Shown piece after piece: positions 1 through 8,688 of a stretch of DNA of 19,282 nucleotides (within the stretch, counting starts at the first letter, position 1; the number at the start of each line of letters is the position of its first letter). The notes below the pieces were generated by a model. The model had not been told where the DNA came from. It saw only the letters and a list, made by a program, of their open reading frames with translations, and made no database searches. This DNA comes from Cyclobacteriaceae bacterium. GTDB lineage: Bacteria > Bacteroidota > Bacteroidia > Cytophagales > Cyclobacteriaceae. The position numbers and the translations under genes are program-made. The DNA is taken from positions 1 through 19,282 of the forward strand of contig JANYDR010000166.1 of assembly GCA_025363495.1 (NCBI GenBank), read 5' to 3'.

Positions 1-990
1 ATCAGGATACTTAAACATCGCGTCATTTATTTTAAGATCGAGATTGAATGCCGGCATTTGCTTTGAGCCATAAGTTCCTTTTACAAAACCTGCAAATATC
101 AGTTCGCCCTTTGTTTCAATTTTCTTAAAATCCTTTGTGTACATCCCCGGGACCAGTGAAAGCAAACTCTTAAAGGTATTCTCCGGACTTTTGAAAGTGA
201 TGTCCATTCCATAGTTATCGGGATTCATTTTGAACCAACCGTCAAAGCTCATCATGAAGTCGTTGACTTTGGCTGTATTCTCTTTAAATGTGAATTTTGA
301 AATGTTCTCGCTGATGGAAATCACAGCGTCAATCTCTGCACGCTTGTCATTAAGAAATTGCATAGTACCCATCGACGTGCTTACCGTATCAGCCACCGTA
401 TGTGTTTTCAGATCAAAAACATCCTGGGTAAAATCACCACTGCCGGTATGATTGAGTCCTTTTATAGATAAAAAGTACGGTATCGACTTATCATCGTACA
501 CAACTTCTCCATCCTGAATTTCCCAATGATCGATCCCAAATGAATAATTCGCTGGCTTCTCCTCCACTTTTACAGTGTCTTTTGAAGGAACAGCGACGTC
601 ATAATTTGCCCTGCCATCTTTGAGCACTTTTACGCTGATCTGAGGTTTCACAAGTGAAATTCCCTTCAATCGAATCTGATCTCCAAACAAAATATCCTTC
701 AGGTTGATTTCAATATCCAGCCTATCAACGACAAAGAGATGCTCTCCTTCAAAAGGAGCCCTGTTAAAAACTCCCAATTCTTTTATCTCCGCCGTAACGT
801 TGGGAAAATTTCTGAAAAAGGTGAGGCTGAAATTATTAACATCAAACACCACATCGGCATTTACATTCTCCGCGATGGCTTTGTCAACTGCTGCTTTGAT
901 ATCGTCTTTGAAGACAATTGGGAGGATAAAGGCTGCTGCTATGAGCACTACAAAAAATATCGCAAAGCCGATCAGAATTTTCTTTATCAT
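1..990 (-). CDS. AsmA-like envelope protein, 3' end outside the window
   Basis: The reading frame is open from an ATG at 990 to the window edge, giving 330 residues of a longer protein; AsmA-like proteins of Bacteroidota usually run to 800 or more residues. It begins MIKKILIGFAIFFVVLIAAA, a single N-terminal membrane anchor at about residues 4-27. The sequence KAAVDKAIAENVNADVVF and the phrase FFRNFPNVTAEIKELGV follow, as in the N-terminal AsmA domain, and then alternating beta-strand-rich text typical of the repeating beta-groove fold. AsmA and TamB-like proteins span the periplasm and are linked to phospholipid transport to, and assembly of, the outer membrane; that role is family knowledge, not visible here. 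The gene lies 172 bp downstream of the aldehyde dehydrogenase on the same strand. No strong ribosome-binding site precedes the ATG, which is common in this phylum. Confidence 0.82.
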   Translation of the reverse strand, partial: MIKKILIGFAIFFVVLIAAAFILPIVFKDDIKAAVDKAIAENVNADVVFDVNNFSLTFFRNFPNVTAEIKELGVFNRAPFEGEHLFVVDRLDIEINLKDILFGDQIRLKGISLVKPQISVKVLKDGRANYDVAVPSKDTVKVEEKPANYSFGIDHWEIQDGEVVYDDKSIPYFLSIKGLNHTGSGDFTQDVFDLKTHTVADTVSTSMGTMQFLNDKRAEIDAVISISENISKFTFKENTAKVNDFMMSFDGWFKMNPDNYGMDITFKSPENTFKSLLSLVPGMYTKDFKKIETKGELIFAGFVKGTYGSKQMPAFNLDLKINDAMFKYPD

Positions 991-1162
991 CTCTATAATG
1001 TTTAATCTTTATTATCTGTTAAAATCACGCCACAACGGCATTATTGTATCAATACATTCTCTACCAGGCTATTTTCGCTGATGGCAACTAATTTCAGCAG
1101 ACTTAAAGAGCGAAATTACAAATCACCCTCCAAAACCTCTGGAAAGGCAGATTAGGAATTCC

Positions 1163-2596
1163 TTAGAACCACTTCAACAGAACATCAACGATCTTCTTCA
1201 TCCTTTCTGTATAGGGAGGATGAAGCAAGTACGGTGCAGCCCATCCATTTTTCTGCCGAAGAATTGCCTTTTCATTTGAAAATGTTATGAATCCGTAGTA
1301 ACCATGAGACTTGCCTATCCCACTATTGTTAACCCCTCCAAAGGGAAGATTAGGATGAGTGAATTGTAACACACACTCATTTATACATACACCACCCGCC
1401 GACGTGTTCTGGAGAATGTATTCGCGAAAAGCTCTCTTCTGACTAAAAATATATAACGCCAACGGCTTTGGCCTGTTGTTAATAAAACGGATGACTTCTT
1501 CTTTATTTTTGAAAGTCAAAACAGGTAACACTGGTCCAAAGATTTCCTCTTCAAGAATTTTAGCATTCGCTGAAACATTTGAAAGAATAACAGGAGCAAT
1601 AAAATTTGTACCGTCATTTATTGTGCCCAGGATTTCAGGCTTCGCCCCCTTTTCAACCGCATCTTTCAACAAATCATTAACTCTGTGAAAGTGTTTGTTG
1701 TTAACAATGCGTGCATAGTGAGGTGAGTTTTCATCAATCACATGGCCTTCTCCGAAAAGAAGTTGAATTTCCTTTTTCAGGTAATCGATAAATTTCTGTT
1801 TAACAGACTCCTCAATCAAAATATAGTCAGGCGCGATGCAGGTTTGCCCATTGTTGAAAAATTTTCCAAAGGCGATGCGTTTGGCGGCATCTCTCAAATT
1901 CGCGGATGCATCAATAATTGTTGGAGATTTTCCTCCCAACTCAAGTGTAATCGAAGTAAGGTTATTAGATGCTGCTTTCATGACCACCTTCCCTACAGCA
2001 GGACTGCCAGTAAAAAATATGTGATCAAAAGGAAATTCCAACAATGCCTGTGATACATCAACTCCTCCTTCCATAACTGTAACGATGTCTTCTTCAAAGA
2101 TCTCTGCCATCATCTCCTTTAAGAGTTGCGCAGTTGAAGGAGTCATTTCCGAAGGCTTGATGATTGCTGAGTTTCCCGCGGCTATGCATGAGACCAATGG
2201 ACCTATGCAAAGGTTGAAAGGAAAATTCCATGGAGCGATAATCAGACATACGCCCTTCGGCTCGTATCGTATTTCGGAGTAAGTACCTATATAAGAAAGG
2301 GTGGCATCAATTTTTTTTGGTCGGGCCCATTCCTCAAGATGTTTTAATGTATGCCGGATTTCAGTAAGCACCGGATAGATCTCCGACGTATCAACTTCCA
2401 AAAGAGGTTTACGAAAGTCGGCATTGACAGCCTTTTTGATTCGTTCACGATTGAGAGAAATCCAGGTTTCAAGTTTTTTAAGCCTCGAAATCCTCTCTTT
2501 GAGTAACTCACTTCTAAGAAGAAGGCTCCTTTCTTTTTGCTTTTCAAAGACTTGCTTCAGTCGCGTGTGAATAGTCTTTTCTGCGATGATTTCCAT
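1163..2596 (-). CDS. Aldehyde dehydrogenase, class-3-like (NAD(P)+-dependent)
   Basis: A 477-residue protein of the aldehyde dehydrogenase superfamily, oxidising an aldehyde to the acid with NAD(P)+. The catalytic parts are all present: APWNFPFN with the oxyanion Asn124, the nucleotide loop FFTGSPAVGK at 194-203, the general base Glu219 in LELGGKSP, the nucleophile Cys253 in NNGQTCIAPDY, and EEIFGPVLPV in the C-terminal half. The wording NNGQTCIAPDY, the compact length and the tail SGIGKSHGYYGFITFSNEKA are those of class 3 and coniferyl/fatty-aldehyde dehydrogenases, not of betaine or class 1/2 enzymes. The C-terminal hydrophobic stretch of some fatty-aldehyde dehydrogenases is missing, so the enzyme is probably soluble. 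The start is an ATG 127 bp from the divergent gene at 2724; the two share an intergenic region with candidate operator repeats. The physiological substrate cannot be read from the sequence. Confidence 0.93.
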   Translation of the reverse strand: MEIIAEKTIHTRLKQVFEKQKERSLLLRSELLKERISRLKKLETWISLNRERIKKAVNADFRKPLLEVDTSEIYPVLTEIRHTLKHLEEWARPKKIDATLSYIGTYSEIRYEPKGVCLIIAPWNFPFNLCIGPLVSCIAAGNSAIIKPSEMTPSTAQLLKEMMAEIFEEDIVTVMEGGVDVSQALLEFPFDHIFFTGSPAVGKVVMKAASNNLTSITLELGGKSPTIIDASANLRDAAKRIAFGKFFNNGQTCIAPDYILIEESVKQKFIDYLKKEIQLLFGEGHVIDENSPHYARIVNNKHFHRVNDLLKDAVEKGAKPEILGTINDGTNFIAPVILSNVSANAKILEEEIFGPVLPVLTFKNKEEVIRFINNRPKPLALYIFSQKRAFREYILQNTSAGGVCINECVLQFTHPNLPFGGVNNSGIGKSHGYYGFITFSNEKAILRQKNGWAAPYLLHPPYTERMKKIVDVLLKWF

Positions 2597-2646
2597 CTTT
2601 TGGGGTGTTACAACTTAAAAATAGCCCTTTTAATAAGATCCGCCTA

Positions 2647-2695
2647 ATGTTACCGAAATGTTAAGAATATTGGATATATGTTACGGGAATGTTAA
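2647..2695. promoter_or_regulatory. Candidate operator: four ATGTTA half-sites in two pairs
   Basis: ATGTTA occurs at 2647-2652, 2658-2663, 2678-2683 and 2689-2694, all in the same direction. Within each pair the half-sites are exactly 11 bp apart, and the two 18-bp units (2647-2664 and 2678-2695) match at 16 of 18 positions. Tandem half-sites with 11-bp spacing are the usual layout for PhoB/OmpR-family response regulators. The upstream pair lies just before the candidate -33 element of the gene at 2724 and the downstream pair overlaps its -7 element. The site lies between two divergent genes, so it could control either. The regulator is unknown. Confidence 0.5.
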
Positions 2696-2700
2696 ATTTA
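2670..2700 (+). promoter_or_regulatory. Candidate Bacteroidota-type promoter of the transglutaminase-like gene
   Basis: TTG at 2670-2672 and TAAATTTA at 2693-2700 are separated by 20 bp. The phylum consensus is a -33 TTG and a -7 TAnnTTTG about 20 bp apart; here only the last base of the -7 box differs. Transcription would start near 2706, about 18 nt before the ATG at 2724. That would exclude the longer reading frame beginning at 2658. Confidence 0.4.
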
Positions 2701-2723
2701 TTACCTGTCCGCTAAGATCTGGC

Positions 2724-3527
2724 ATGAAAAAGGTCTCTTTCATATTTCTATTACTGGTAGGTTTTTCTGCAAAAGCACAGAATGACCTTGACGCTTTATT
2801 GGCAACAACTGGTGTTCAAAGTCCGATGAGAGAGTCTGTTAAAGAAAAAATGCAAGCCTTTGTTCGCCCACTTTTATCCTCTGACTTACCCGATCAAAAG
2901 CTTCTACGAAAAACTTTCCACCGGCTACATTCATCTTTTTTTAAAAAGTACAAGGCTTATGCCGATTTCAATGAAGTCTTCACGTCCGGTACGTATGATT
3001 GTCTCACAGCGACGGCATTGTTCAGCCATGTGCTGGAAAGGTTGAATTTTTCGTACGAGATCATCGAAACGAATTATCACATTTTCTTAATCGTTCAAAC
3101 TCCTAACGGAGAAGTCTTGCTTGAAACAACCGATCGATGGGGTGGTTTCATAACAGACAAAGAAGCAATTGGTAAACGAACGGGAGATTACAGAAAGAAT
3201 AAAATCACAGCAATGGCCGGCAATTCGAAAAAAATTTTTTATCAATATTCCTTCAATTTATATCAGGATATCTCACCCGAGAAGCTTACCGGGTTGTTAT
3301 ATTTCAATCAGGCAGTAAAGGCGTACAATCATCAGGATTGGGCAACAAGTTCAAGTCTGCTTGAAAAAGCAAATAGCCTCTATGAATCTCCTCGCTGCGG
3401 AGAGTTAGGCGCTATTCTAATTCGCTCTGTATTGGAAAGCAAAATGGAAGAAGAGACAAAGACTCGTTGCCTCACATATTTAAAAAATTTCTGGGTAAAG
3501 AAATCCGAGACAGTTGCCTCCTTTTAG
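2724..3527 (+). CDS. Secreted transglutaminase-like protein with TPR-like tail
   Basis: The frame is open from 2658, but the ATG at 2724 is preferred because it begins a clean Sec signal peptide, MKKVSFIFLLLVGFSAKAQ. The mature protein (267 residues with signal) has a Cys-His-Asp order typical of the transglutaminase/papain-like fold: Cys93 in GTYDCLTATAL, His119 in NYHIFLIV, and Asp137 in LLETTDRWGG. The spacing and the phrase DCLTATAL resemble SirB1/transglutaminase-like proteins. Residues from about 190 to 260 are helical and read like one or two TPR repeats (LLYFNQAVKAYNHQDWATSS). Such proteins may be cysteine peptidases or catalytically silent adaptors in the periplasm; which applies here is not known. 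Its stop overlaps that of the convergent OmpA gene by four bases (3524-3527). Confidence 0.72.
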   Translation: MKKVSFIFLLLVGFSAKAQNDLDALLATTGVQSPMRESVKEKMQAFVRPLLSSDLPDQKLLRKTFHRLHSSFFKKYKAYADFNEVFTSGTYDCLTATALFSHVLERLNFSYEIIETNYHIFLIVQTPNGEVLLETTDRWGGFITDKEAIGKRTGDYRKNKITAMAGNSKKIFYQYSFNLYQDISPEKLTGLLYFNQAVKAYNHQDWATSSSLLEKANSLYESPRCGELGAILIRSVLESKMEEETKTRCLTYLKNFWVKKSETVASF

Positions 3528-4243
3528 TTTTCAAGGATACGGGCCTCAACTCGTCTGTTGAGCTTGTGAGCTTCTTCTGTATTCTCTTTAGTTAGTGGCA
3601 TAGTTCCGCCAAAGGCCTTCAATTTCACCCTGCTCTTAGGGACACCCTTTGATATCAGATAATCTCTTACTGCATCAACGCGTTCTTCGGAGAGTTTAAG
3701 ATTCATTTTTGCATCTCCTCTTGTATCAGTATGTCCCTCCAATTGGATAACCATCTTGGGATTTTGATGAAGCATCTGCGCAACAGAATTTAGTTCCGGA
3801 TATGAATCTGGAGTGATAATCGCAGAGCGCTGTTGAAATATCAGGTTGTCAAGGCGCATAACTTTACCAACCGTATGTGTTGATTCCGCAGTGGCTGCCG
3901 CCGAAGCTGGCAATGCAAGAGGGACGTCCTGAATAACTTTTCTATCGCCATTTGCCGCAGCCGGATCAAGCATGTACTTGGCAGGAGAGTATCCCGGTGC
4001 TTCCACCGTTATCGAATACTTCTCCCTATCATATAGTGGAAATGAGAAGCTGCTCCCACTCAACATGCCTACTTTGTTACCGTAGGGTAAGCTCTGATAT
4101 GAAATCTTTGCAGCAATAGGTTCATTTGTTTCGCGGTTAAAAATCTTTCCCACTGCATAGATGAGCGAATCGTTTTGTTGTGCGCTTGCTCCATAAGAGA
4201 TTAGCGCACCAATTATAATCAGTACGTTAACTATTCTTCCCAT
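3524..4243 (-). CDS. OmpA-family peptidoglycan-binding protein with carboxypeptidase-regulatory-like domain
   Basis: A 239-residue envelope protein. The ATG at 4243 is chosen; a longer frame would begin at a TTG at 4252 overlapping the previous stop. A signal peptide ends at about ...YGASAQ. Residues 30-92 match a carboxypeptidase-regulatory-like beta domain (GKIFNRETNEPIAAKISYQ through TVEAPGYSPAKYML). A low-complexity Ala-rich linker at about 110-122 leads to a C-terminal OmpA domain, with the peptidoglycan (diaminopimelate) contacts Asp173 in GHTDTRGD and Arg188 in LSEERVDAV, plus Asn181. There is no beta-barrel, so it is a periplasmic protein tethered to the cell wall. It follows the larger OmpA gene after 5 bp and is clearly a shortened relative of it: both protein halves align with the C-terminal part of that protein. 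Co-transcription is very likely. Confidence 0.88.
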   Translation of the reverse strand: MGRIVNVLIIIGALISYGASAQQNDSLIYAVGKIFNRETNEPIAAKISYQSLPYGNKVGMLSGSSFSFPLYDREKYSITVEAPGYSPAKYMLDPAAANGDRKVIQDVPLALPASAAATAESTHTVGKVMRLDNLIFQQRSAIITPDSYPELNSVAQMLHQNPKMVIQLEGHTDTRGDAKMNLKLSEERVDAVRDYLISKGVPKSRVKLKAFGGTMPLTKENTEEAHKLNRRVEARILEN

Positions 4244-4248
4244 TACCG

Positions 4249-6276
4249 TCAAAGTTTAATAATCTTAAATTCAACACGCCTGTTCTTCTTGCGACCTTCT
4301 TTGGTATCATTAGAATCGATTGGTTTTGTCTCACCAAAGAATACAGTGGTGATCCTAGTGCCATCAATACCTTTTTCACTCAGGTATTTTGAAACTGATT
4401 TTGCTCTCCATTCAGACAATAACAGATTATAATCATCAGGTCCGGTAGCATCAGTATGTCCTGATATTTCTACTGTCATTGCAGGTTTTTCCTTCATCAG
4501 ATCAGCCAGACGATTCAACTCAGGAAACGATCCTGCGTTAAGAACTGCCTTGTTGAAGTCGAAGAAAATATTATTCAAAGTGATCGTAACGTTCGGCGCG
4601 ATGACTGTTGCTTCAAGAGGTGCCAGGCTTATGTTCTTCGTTTCAACAGAACCATCTTTTGTTACATTGGTCAAGTCAAGACTTTGATTTTCCGAAATAT
4701 GGCCAGGTGCTTCGGCACGGACTCCATATTTCTGCCCGGCCGGTAAATGTATTTCGTATTCACCTGTTTCAGGATTTGAATAAACTACCCCTACTTCTTT
4801 TCCATCCGGCAGTCGTTCATAAATAATTTTTGCGCCAATAGGTTTTCCCGTCTTACCATCTATAAGTTTGCCTTTAACGACTACAACAGGTTCAGGATTT
4901 TTATATACTGGTAATTTGACTCTGAAAATATCAGCATTGTCTTCTGTGATTCCACGGGAGTAGTACGCAAACTCGCTTGTGGAAGGAATATTAAAAAACA
5001 GGTCGTCCAATTTTGAATTGATATCTGGTCCCATGTTTTGTGGCTCTGACCAATTGGTCCATGTGTCATCCAGGCGCTTTGTTACGTACACATCAGCTCC
5101 ACCAAAACCACTGAAGCCATTGGACGAGAAGTACAAAGTCTTATCATCCGACGCCAAAAATGGAGCGGACTCTTCATTCGCCGTATTAACCACTGCACCA
5201 AGATTTAGAGGCTCAGACCAAACACTATCTTTTTTCTGAAAGCTGACATATAAATCACGACCGCCCCGTGAATCCTCACGCTCAATTGACATGATCAATG
5301 TCTTCTTAGTGTTCGCCAAAAAGTAATTGGCTTTTTCATTGAAGTTATAATCGTTTTCAATGTTCATGGCCATCGGCTTCGTCCAGTTACCATTGACATT
5401 AGTACTCATTGAAACACCGGCGAGCATCTTTCCGTTAGGCAAATATTTATTGCCAAGGATCAACACAGAATTCCCATCAGGTGTAGCAGCGATTGCATTT
5501 ACAAAGTTAGGCCCATCATTGTTGAACTTTGGCCCCATGTTTTTAGCAAGAGCCCATTTTCCATCTTGTCCTAATTCTGAATACCATATATCTTCTTTAT
5601 CGTTTACGCCGCCCATATTTTCAGGATGGTTCTTTCGTGAGAAGTAAAGAGTTTTGCCATCAGGCGAGAGCAATGGATTTAATTCACTGTAATCACTATT
5701 TACATTCTTGTCCAGCTTTTCAATTATAAGGCCCTTGCTAAGCAATTCAGGAATTGATATATCAGCAATGATTGGAATATTAACATCTGCAATACCAACA
5801 GCATCGATAGAGAAATAATCGCTCAACGCGGTGCCATCGAATTCGAGTTTTACAGCAGCAACCTTATAAGGAGTCTTTTCAAAAAATACATTTATCATCC
5901 GACCTTTCAGAGGTACCGGTCCTGGATTAAAACTTCTGATCAAATGTTCTGTACCGTTCTCTTCATATATGTAAAGCTTAAACAGAGCACTTGGATTATG
6001 AGATTCAGCAATAGCCACCTGTTCGATCTGCATTGGTTTAGCATATCCCAATTTTAAAAACTCCTGACGTTTAGGTTTGTCTGGCGTCCATGCATTTGGA
6101 TTTTGTCCTCCGGCTGGTAAAACATTAGGTTTCCCTAAAGCCTGTTGCGCAGAATATTGAACTGATGTCAGTTCGGAGGAGAACTCAATGACCTTAGTCG
6201 CCCATTGAACAACCTGACTTTGTGCCTGGTAGCCGCAAAGTATAAATACGAGGACCGGGATAATGTATCTCTTCAT
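4249..6276 (-). CDS. PD40-repeat / OmpA-family envelope protein
   Basis: A 675-residue secreted protein with signal peptide MKRYIIPVLVFILCGYQAQSQ. Domains in order: a discoidin-like beta sandwich at about 22-165 (QALGKPNVLPAGGQNPNAWTP, ending DYFSIDAVGIADV); WD40-like PD40 propeller blades at about 198-455, with LSPDGKTLYFSRKN, LASDDKTLYFSSNG and GGADVYVTKR as repeat cores; a carboxypeptidase-regulatory-like domain at 466-535 (GKLIDGKTGKPIGAKI to RAEAPGH); and a C-terminal OmpA domain at about 565-675 with Asp609 (GHTDATG) and Arg624 (LSEWRAKSV), the usual diaminopimelate contacts. The PD40-CRD-OmpA order is shared with PorE-type proteins of the type IX secretion apparatus, but PorE also has an N-terminal TPR region that this protein lacks, so the function is left open. 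It is the first gene of a two-gene operon. The 114 bp upstream hold no clear promoter. Confidence 0.9.
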   Translation of the reverse strand: MKRYIIPVLVFILCGYQAQSQVVQWATKVIEFSSELTSVQYSAQQALGKPNVLPAGGQNPNAWTPDKPKRQEFLKLGYAKPMQIEQVAIAESHNPSALFKLYIYEENGTEHLIRSFNPGPVPLKGRMINVFFEKTPYKVAAVKLEFDGTALSDYFSIDAVGIADVNIPIIADISIPELLSKGLIIEKLDKNVNSDYSELNPLLSPDGKTLYFSRKNHPENMGGVNDKEDIWYSELGQDGKWALAKNMGPKFNNDGPNFVNAIAATPDGNSVLILGNKYLPNGKMLAGVSMSTNVNGNWTKPMAMNIENDYNFNEKANYFLANTKKTLIMSIEREDSRGGRDLYVSFQKKDSVWSEPLNLGAVVNTANEESAPFLASDDKTLYFSSNGFSGFGGADVYVTKRLDDTWTNWSEPQNMGPDINSKLDDLFFNIPSTSEFAYYSRGITEDNADIFRVKLPVYKNPEPVVVVKGKLIDGKTGKPIGAKIIYERLPDGKEVGVVYSNPETGEYEIHLPAGQKYGVRAEAPGHISENQSLDLTNVTKDGSVETKNISLAPLEATVIAPNVTITLNNIFFDFNKAVLNAGSFPELNRLADLMKEKPAMTVEISGHTDATGPDDYNLLLSEWRAKSVSKYLSEKGIDGTRITTVFFGETKPIDSNDTKEGRKKNRRVEFKIIKL

Positions 6277-6361
6277 GCGTAAAAGGAAATTGTTATATTA
6301 AATCAATGGAGTAAACTTAATTAAAATTTTAAAGGAATAGAGCGTTGCAGACCCGTTTCCT

Positions 6362-6373
6362 GCTTAATTAAGC
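6362..6373. other. 12-bp perfect palindrome downstream of the patatin gene
   Basis: GCTTAATTAAGC is a perfect palindrome 17 nt beyond the stop of the patatin gene and 85 nt before the start of the OmpA operon. It has no T-run after it on either strand, so it is a poor terminator. A protein-binding site is possible. Confidence 0.25.
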
Positions 6374-6390
6374 GCCAAAGATATGACTAT

Positions 6391-8685
6391 TTACTCAAGG
6401 GAGGTTTTATTGAATAGCAGGAATCCAATATGGAGCAACACGCCCAATTGGTTCTTTTGGTCATCATAATAATTCACGCTCAGGCTTATCGGCCCTACCG
6501 TGGAGTGAAGAACAAATCCAGCAGTTCCTGCAAAATAGATTTTCGTGATTTCTTCGGATAGGACCGCCTCCTGGTTATTTCCCTTTACAATAGTCTCCAA
6601 GGGCTTGAAAAGATACCCTTCCAGCCTGAAATCAAGGTTTTTTCTTACGGAAATGACATTGCGCCATCCCCCTGCAACAAAGTTAAAAGCACGAAAATTT
6701 TGAAGAAACAGTGTTCGGCTATCCTGAATAGGGAAGAAGCCCGGGGCGTTAATAATAGTTCCCTGATAGTTGCCAAACAGGGGTTGATTGGAGAACGTTG
6801 CGTGGACATAATAGCCCGAACTATAAATACCCTTTCTGAAATATTGTTCCATAATGAGGGTCCCTCTTACCCAAGTCCTTCTCTGATCTTCCAATTTTAT
6901 ACCCCGCTGAAGTGAGGTCGTACCGGGAATCAGTTGCTCCTCGAGGTCAAACCAGTCGAGACCAAAGTCATATGACTTTCCTGTTGTTGCGTACTGTTTA
7001 CGATCGAGAGTATTGGTCAACAAATGAAAACCAAATCTTCCGCCGGTCAGAAGCAACTTATCAAGAGTATCTGTTGAAGTGAGTACATCTCTGTCAATAT
7101 ATTGATCATTATTGCTGATAAAATGCGCCTGGGCAGCGGCCTTAAATCTTTTACCAACCGGTATTCCCACGCTTACTCCAAGCTTGCGATCGATCCGATC
7201 CAGAACGGTGGAGTTCGATTTCTTTACGATAATGTCATTACCTCCAATAAAATTCCAGTCATTGAAAGTCGCTTCAGGTTCAATATAGAACTGACCAAAA
7301 CCCGGAAAATCCAATCGTGCTTTTAGTTGTGCGGATTTATAAAAACTTCCAGTATAGAAATTGGCGCTGGCGTGAGTAAGTATCCTGTTGAAATAGTAAT
7401 AATTCAACCCAAGAAAAATATTGCTGATGTCACGCGTTGCTATCACCCCTCCAAAATCAACCTGGAAATTATTACTTGGTCGTCGTGCCAATTGAAAATT
7501 AAAACGTTTAGAAGTGGAATTAAATGAAAAGCTAGGGTATACATTTTTAAAGTAATCTTCCGACACCAGTCGATAGTATCCTGACTTTACATCGCTAAAA
7601 TGAAGAGGGCGTCTTCCTCTGTTGAAAAATCTATTGATATATCTTTGCTGTTGATTATTAAAACCACCCATTACTATGTTATCTACCAACATAGGAGTTG
7701 TCTTGTTATTAAATTTATTCCGGGCCGTTGCTACATCTTCACACGTTCTTCGTGCTGCAATTTTCGCTTTTATCTCAGGCATCATGCGGATAGTCTCAGC
7801 ATACCCACTATCGATCAATGCCTTCGCTCTGCTAAAATCAAAGCCCGTAAATGGCTTAAGGTTCGGTTGAATGTATATACCCGAAGCCGGCACATCCCCC
7901 GGATTTGATTTATCCAATAAAAGATAAAGCAAGGACTTCGAGATCAGTTTATCATCCTCACCTTTTGGATATTCATCATAAATTTTACTCGATACATTAG
8001 AACCAATGATAACGTCGGGTGTGAACTCCTTTTGTGCAACATCCACCGGAAAGTTATTGTATACACCTCCATCAAACAGATATCTTCCATCTATTCGAAT
8101 TGGATGATAAAAGAAAGGAACTGTTTGCGTCGCCCTGAGTGCATCCCCCAACGCCCCACTTTTAAGAATCACTTCACGCTGGGTAAAAATCTCCGCCGCC
8201 ACAAGACGAAGCGGGATAAAAAGACTATCAAAATTACCATGGGCGATCGCTGAAGGTTGCGCCATCTTTTCTGCCATTGCAAAATTCAACGATATGTCAT
8301 TTGCGAGACTGCTGTTCAGGTTGAAGTTGAATGTTGAATCGAGTGACAGGTTCAATTTTACAAACGAAGGATGATTATCATTCTTATTGTAATAGTAATT
8401 GTAACCTTCCTCTAATTGTCCATTGATCCACCGAAGAAGATTATCGGTGAGCATGGTCTGTTCAATCTGGTCAGGACTCATACCGGCAGCATAGCATCCG
8501 GCAACAATACCCCCCATGGATGTGCCAACGATATAGTCGATAGGAATATCATTTTCCTCCAGGGCCTTTAGCACGCCGATATGAGCGATACCTTTGGCCG
8601 CACCTCCGCTCATTACCACGGCAACCTTCTGGGCATGCGCAGTAAGACCAAATACGATTAATAAACCAATCAGGATTTTCCTCAT
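6391..8685 (-). CDS. Patatin-like phospholipase fused to POTRA and outer-membrane barrel (type Vd-like)
   Basis: A 764-residue protein. The ATG at 8685 is taken; a GTG immediately before it is in frame. A signal peptide, RKILIGLLIVFGLTAHAQ, is followed by a complete patatin domain: oxyanion loop SGGAAKGIAHIG (26-37), nucleophile Ser56 in GTSMGG, and Asp205 in DGGVYNNFPV, forming the Ser-Asp dyad. Residues about 330-395 look like a single POTRA domain, and from about 400 to the end the text is alternating aromatic/polar strands of a 16-strand BamA-like barrel. This is the layout of PlpD/FplA-type autotransporters (type Vd): lipase passenger, POTRA, barrel. The inferred job is phospholipid or lysophospholipid hydrolysis at the outer membrane. 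It lies 65 bp after the M23 gene on the same strand, and a stem that may cover its ribosome-binding site sits in that gap. Confidence 0.9.
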   Translation of the reverse strand: MRKILIGLLIVFGLTAHAQKVAVVMSGGAAKGIAHIGVLKALEENDIPIDYIVGTSMGGIVAGCYAAGMSPDQIEQTMLTDNLLRWINGQLEEGYNYYYNKNDNHPSFVKLNLSLDSTFNFNLNSSLANDISLNFAMAEKMAQPSAIAHGNFDSLFIPLRLVAAEIFTQREVILKSGALGDALRATQTVPFFYHPIRIDGRYLFDGGVYNNFPVDVAQKEFTPDVIIGSNVSSKIYDEYPKGEDDKLISKSLLYLLLDKSNPGDVPASGIYIQPNLKPFTGFDFSRAKALIDSGYAETIRMMPEIKAKIAARRTCEDVATARNKFNNKTTPMLVDNIVMGGFNNQQQRYINRFFNRGRRPLHFSDVKSGYYRLVSEDYFKNVYPSFSFNSTSKRFNFQLARRPSNNFQVDFGGVIATRDISNIFLGLNYYYFNRILTHASANFYTGSFYKSAQLKARLDFPGFGQFYIEPEATFNDWNFIGGNDIIVKKSNSTVLDRIDRKLGVSVGIPVGKRFKAAAQAHFISNNDQYIDRDVLTSTDTLDKLLLTGGRFGFHLLTNTLDRKQYATTGKSYDFGLDWFDLEEQLIPGTTSLQRGIKLEDQRRTWVRGTLIMEQYFRKGIYSSGYYVHATFSNQPLFGNYQGTIINAPGFFPIQDSRTLFLQNFRAFNFVAGGWRNVISVRKNLDFRLEGYLFKPLETIVKGNNQEAVLSEEITKIYFAGTAGFVLHSTVGPISLSVNYYDDQKNQLGVLLHIGFLLFNKTSLE

Positions 8686-8688
8686 CAC

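Noticed and set aside
704..1081. Plus-strand open frames over the AsmA-like gene
   Set aside because: They are antisense shadows; the minus frame has a membrane anchor and AsmA-like text across its full length.
2658..2723. N-terminal extension of the transglutaminase-like protein from 2658
   Set aside because: It would overlap the operator repeats and promoter and would place the signal peptide 22 residues inside the protein.
4244..4252. TTG start overlapping the previous stop for the small OmpA gene
   Set aside because: An ATG at 4243 gives a better signal peptide start and an ordinary 5-bp gap; the TTG adds only three residues.
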